A stretch of DNA of 7,493 bases, from positions 300 to 7,792 of the forward strand of contig MEPT01000096.1 in NCBI GenBank assembly GCA_001769925.1, written 5' to 3'. The first letter of the stretch is position 1. The number at the start of each line of letters is the position of its first letter. This stretch comes from Bdellovibrionales bacterium RBG_16_40_8. Its GTDB lineage: Bacteria; Bdellovibrionota; Bdellovibrionia; Bdellovibrionales; UBA1609. This document shows positions 5,230-7,493 of the stretch, piece after piece. The notes below the pieces were generated by a model, which saw only the letters and a program-made list of their open reading frames with translations, was not told the origin of the DNA and searched no databases. The translations under genes were made by a program, and so were the position numbers.

Positions 5230-7493
5230 GGGCTGATGCCTCTGGTTCAGATTTTGATCTTATTACTTCACTAGCAGTATTGGACAAAATTACCGGCAAC
5301 TCAATCACAAATCGCGTACCACTAGGAGGATTGTCAAATACCCTTATATACCCATTATGATCTTCGACCGTGCGCTTCACAATCGCAAGCCCCAAACCCG
5401 TGCCATGCTTTTTTGTTGTGACATATGGCTCAAAAATACGACCCTTCAAGTGCCTTGGTATACCGCCACCGTTATCAGATACAGTTAAGCGCATAATTTT
5501 TGTCAATGAATCATATTGCGTTTTAATTTTAACAAGCGCTTCGCGTTTATTACGAACACCCTCAACCGCATTATCAACAAGATTGGTTAAAGCTCGACGA
5601 ATTTGGTCAGAGTCAAAAAGAAATTCAGGCAAGCTATTATCTGGATCAAAACTCAAATTGTAAGTTTGCTCACCTGGCTGAAAAAGTTTTAATGCGTCTA
5701 CTACTGTTTGATTGAAGTTGCTCAAGGTTGGGCGTGTCTTTGGCATTCTGGCGAATTGACTAAATTCATTAACGAGCATTTTTAACCCATTAACCTGATC
5801 AACAATCATATTCGTTGAATCAATAAATACCTGGTCATTAATCTGATCGCCAAACTTTCGCTGCAACCGTTGTGCCGCCAAACTTATTGGCGTCAGAGGA
5901 TTTTTAATTTCGTGAGCAATGCGTCTTGCTACCTCTGTCCAAGCTGCTGCTCGCTGCGCAGCGATCATAGGTGTTAAGTCATCAAATACAATAATTTTAC
6001 CAATCTCTTTATCATTATCATCGTGTAAAACAGAAATCGTCATAGAAAGAAGTAGTGGTCGCCCACGCACATTAATTTGTACTTCTTTATGTAAAGTTCG
6101 CGCTTGGTGAGATTTCATTGTATTAAGAAGATCCTGAAATAGTTGATCATGAGGCAGATTCAAAACTATTTGGATATTTTTATTAATATATTCTTCAGGA
6201 TTTATGTTTAAAAGTTGAGCTGCATGATTATTAATCATTGTGACATTGCCGCTTTGATCCATAGAGATCACCCCTGTTGTCACATTACCAAGAACAACTT
6301 CTATATAACGACTATGTTCATCAAGTTGAGAAAGAGTTTTACGTAAGTTCTGATTTGCGTCTTGAACTTCTCGCTCTGAGCGCTCTAGGTATGATGTCAT
6401 CGTATTAAAATTATTTATCAATCTATTGATTTCAGGAGAACCAGAAACAATGTTTATGTTGGCATATTCACCTCGCACTACTTGCTGCGTTGCTAAATCT
6501 AATTTCTCTAAGGGTATACTTAACTGTCTAGCTAAATAAAAACCAAACCACGTCGCGCACAATAAAATTACTAGAGTCATAAGTACCAGTATAATTAAAT
6601 AAATGGATTTAATAGGGTAAGCAAGTGGATCAGTATCGCGAAAATTTTCAAATGCTGAGGCAATATCATCCATTTTTGCAACTAACGATAGTGGGATGTA
6701 TGAACTCACCACTATGGCGCCACCCATAACAGACGCCTCTACCGGGACAATAACTCTAACCAAATCGCCCTCAGCAAAGTGGTGAATAAAACTAGAGTTA
6801 TCTTTGTTAGAAACACCTTTTTCACGAAACTCAAGACTTACCGAAGGTATTTCGGGCACACCATTATTTTTATCAAACGCAGCTACACGTTTCGCAAAGA
6901 GATTTGGATAGTATTCGACCGCATCTAAGCTGTAACGTACTTGTAAGTTTTTAATTACTTTATCAACTTCTGCTATTTTTGAAAGCGGCGCTACGGCTTT
7001 AGCGACTTCTTCAGCAAAATGGTAATTTTTTTTCTTTGCCATTAGATAATAAGAATTCGTCACTTCCATTGAGCTCTTTAAAACGCCTGTGACTTTTTCG
7101 TTAAACCAACGATCAAAACTATTATTGATGTAAAAAACCGAAACAATAAACATTAGCGCTGTAGGAACAAAACTAAACCCCACAAAAGCAGCAATAAGTT
7201 TACTTTTTAAACTGCTGCCTATAGGGCCGCCTTCACGCTCAGAGAATTGCTTGACGATGTTACGAAAGATAAAAAACATCAAAAGCAAAAATAAAATTAT
7301 GTTAAAATTAACTAGGCCAAAAAAGAAAATAGAATATTCAAACGGCAGCTGCTCGCTTACGCCAAACATTTTAAACAGAATCCACGTCAGCAAAATGAAA
7401 AGTCCCCCCAGCCCCCCAATGGCTGCCATTTCACGCCGACGCTTTTTTTTCTCTTGTAAGTTTAAAGTAGATTCTGACCGCGTTTTAGTTTTG
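5219..7493 (-). CDS. ntrY: NtrY-type membrane sensor histidine kinase, 5' end beyond window
   Basis: This is an inner-membrane sensor that autophosphorylates on His and passes phosphate to NtrX; the classic signal is nitrogen or redox status, but the signal here is unknown. Residues are numbered from the first in-window ATG (7429). Membrane helices lie at about 4-22, 33-56 and 78-101. An extracytoplasmic domain (about 102-272) is followed by a fourth helix (275-300), HAMP (300-350), PAS (about 372-487) and the HisKA H-box ARRIAHEIKNPLTP with His506. The HATPase domain has N-box LTNLVDNAVEG (Asn620), DNGGGIP (652-658), IFEPYVTTK and GTGLGLAIV (676-684). The frame stays open upstream of 7429 to the edge with no other start codon. 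Those codons encode a basic stretch (QEKKKRRRE) like the cytoplasmic N-terminus of relatives, and 7429 has no ribosome site, so the true start is probably outside. A start at 7429 (736 aa) cannot be excluded. Confidence 0.9.
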   Translation of the reverse strand, partial: KTKTRSESTLNLQEKKKRRREMAAIGGLGGLFILLTWILFKMFGVSEQLPFEYSIFFFGLVNFNIILFLLLMFFIFRNIVKQFSEREGGPIGSSLKSKLIAAFVGFSFVPTALMFIVSVFYINNSFDRWFNEKVTGVLKSSMEVTNSYYLMAKKKNYHFAEEVAKAVAPLSKIAEVDKVIKNLQVRYSLDAVEYYPNLFAKRVAAFDKNNGVPEIPSVSLEFREKGVSNKDNSSFIHHFAEGDLVRVIVPVEASVMGGAIVVSSYIPLSLVAKMDDIASAFENFRDTDPLAYPIKSIYLIILVLMTLVILLCATWFGFYLARQLSIPLEKLDLATQQVVRGEYANINIVSGSPEINRLINNFNTMTSYLERSEREVQDANQNLRKTLSQLDEHSRYIEVVLGNVTTGVISMDQSGNVTMINNHAAQLLNINPEEYINKNIQIVLNLPHDQLFQDLLNTMKSHQARTLHKEVQINVRGRPLLLSMTISVLHDDNDKEIGKIIVFDDLTPMIAAQRAAAWTEVARRIAHEIKNPLTPISLAAQRLQRKFGDQINDQVFIDSTNMIVDQVNGLKMLVNEFSQFARMPKTRPTLSNFNQTVVDALKLFQPGEQTYNLSFDPDNSLPEFLFDSDQIRRALTNLVDNAVEGVRNKREALVKIKTQYDSLTKIMRLTVSDNGGGIPRHLKGRIFEPYVTTKKHGTGLGLAIVKRTVEDHNGYIRVFDNPPSGTRFVIELPVILSNTASEVIRSKSEPEASAHES

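Noticed and set aside
4958..6110. Plus-strand open frames opposite ntrX and ntrY
   Set aside because: They are shadows of the strongly conserved minus-strand genes; their translations are low-complexity and unlike any family I know.
1..7493. CRISPR array, insertion sequence, tRNA/rRNA gene or novel defence system
   Set aside because: I saw no regularly spaced repeats, transposase motifs, terminal inverted repeats or cloverleaf-like stretches; the genes present are known housekeeping and regulatory families.

Overview
This is an AT-rich bacterial window made almost entirely of ordinary chromosomal genes. The NtrY-type histidine kinase next to an NtrX-type sigma-54 activator, the bacterial-type ProRS with its editing insertion, and the TAA/TAG stop usage point to a Gram-negative bacterium. 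The NtrY N-terminal layout (a basic RRRE stretch before the first membrane helix, then a GPIGSSLKSKL-like block) resembles deltaproteobacterial or Bdellovibrionota relatives that I recall. That placement is inference; I cannot assign a species.

Layout, left to right. On the minus strand at 483-1 lies a fructosamine/ketosamine-3-kinase homologue. It has a GTG start behind a strong AGGAG, but an in-frame TGA falls exactly where the family has the Trp of its HGDLW catalytic motif. The frame stays homologous and open after the TGA to the window edge. A 79-nt divergent intergenic region (484-562) follows. Next, on the plus strand, is a complete RNA 2',3'-cyclic phosphodiesterase / 2'-5' RNA ligase-like gene (thpR, 563-1147). 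The gap between thpR and the convergent pyrF holds an open, gene-like frame without a start codon (1137-1406), read here as the remnant of an unrecognised protein, possibly an outer-membrane beta-barrel.

From 1430 to the right edge all genes run on the minus strand as a tight cluster in transcription order: ntrY (5' end beyond the window), ntrX, proS, pyrF. ntrY/ntrX overlap by 11 nt, ntrX/proS are 3 nt apart, and proS/pyrF overlap by 22 nt, so they are probably one transcript with translational coupling. NtrY and NtrX form a membrane sensor and a DNA-binding activator of sigma-54 promoters. ProS charges tRNA-Pro and PyrF makes UMP. Their placement behind the two-component pair is unusual mainly as an operon arrangement.

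I found no mobile element, CRISPR array, RNA gene or novel multi-gene system. The most interesting items are the single TGA in the kinase-like gene and the orphan coding remnant.
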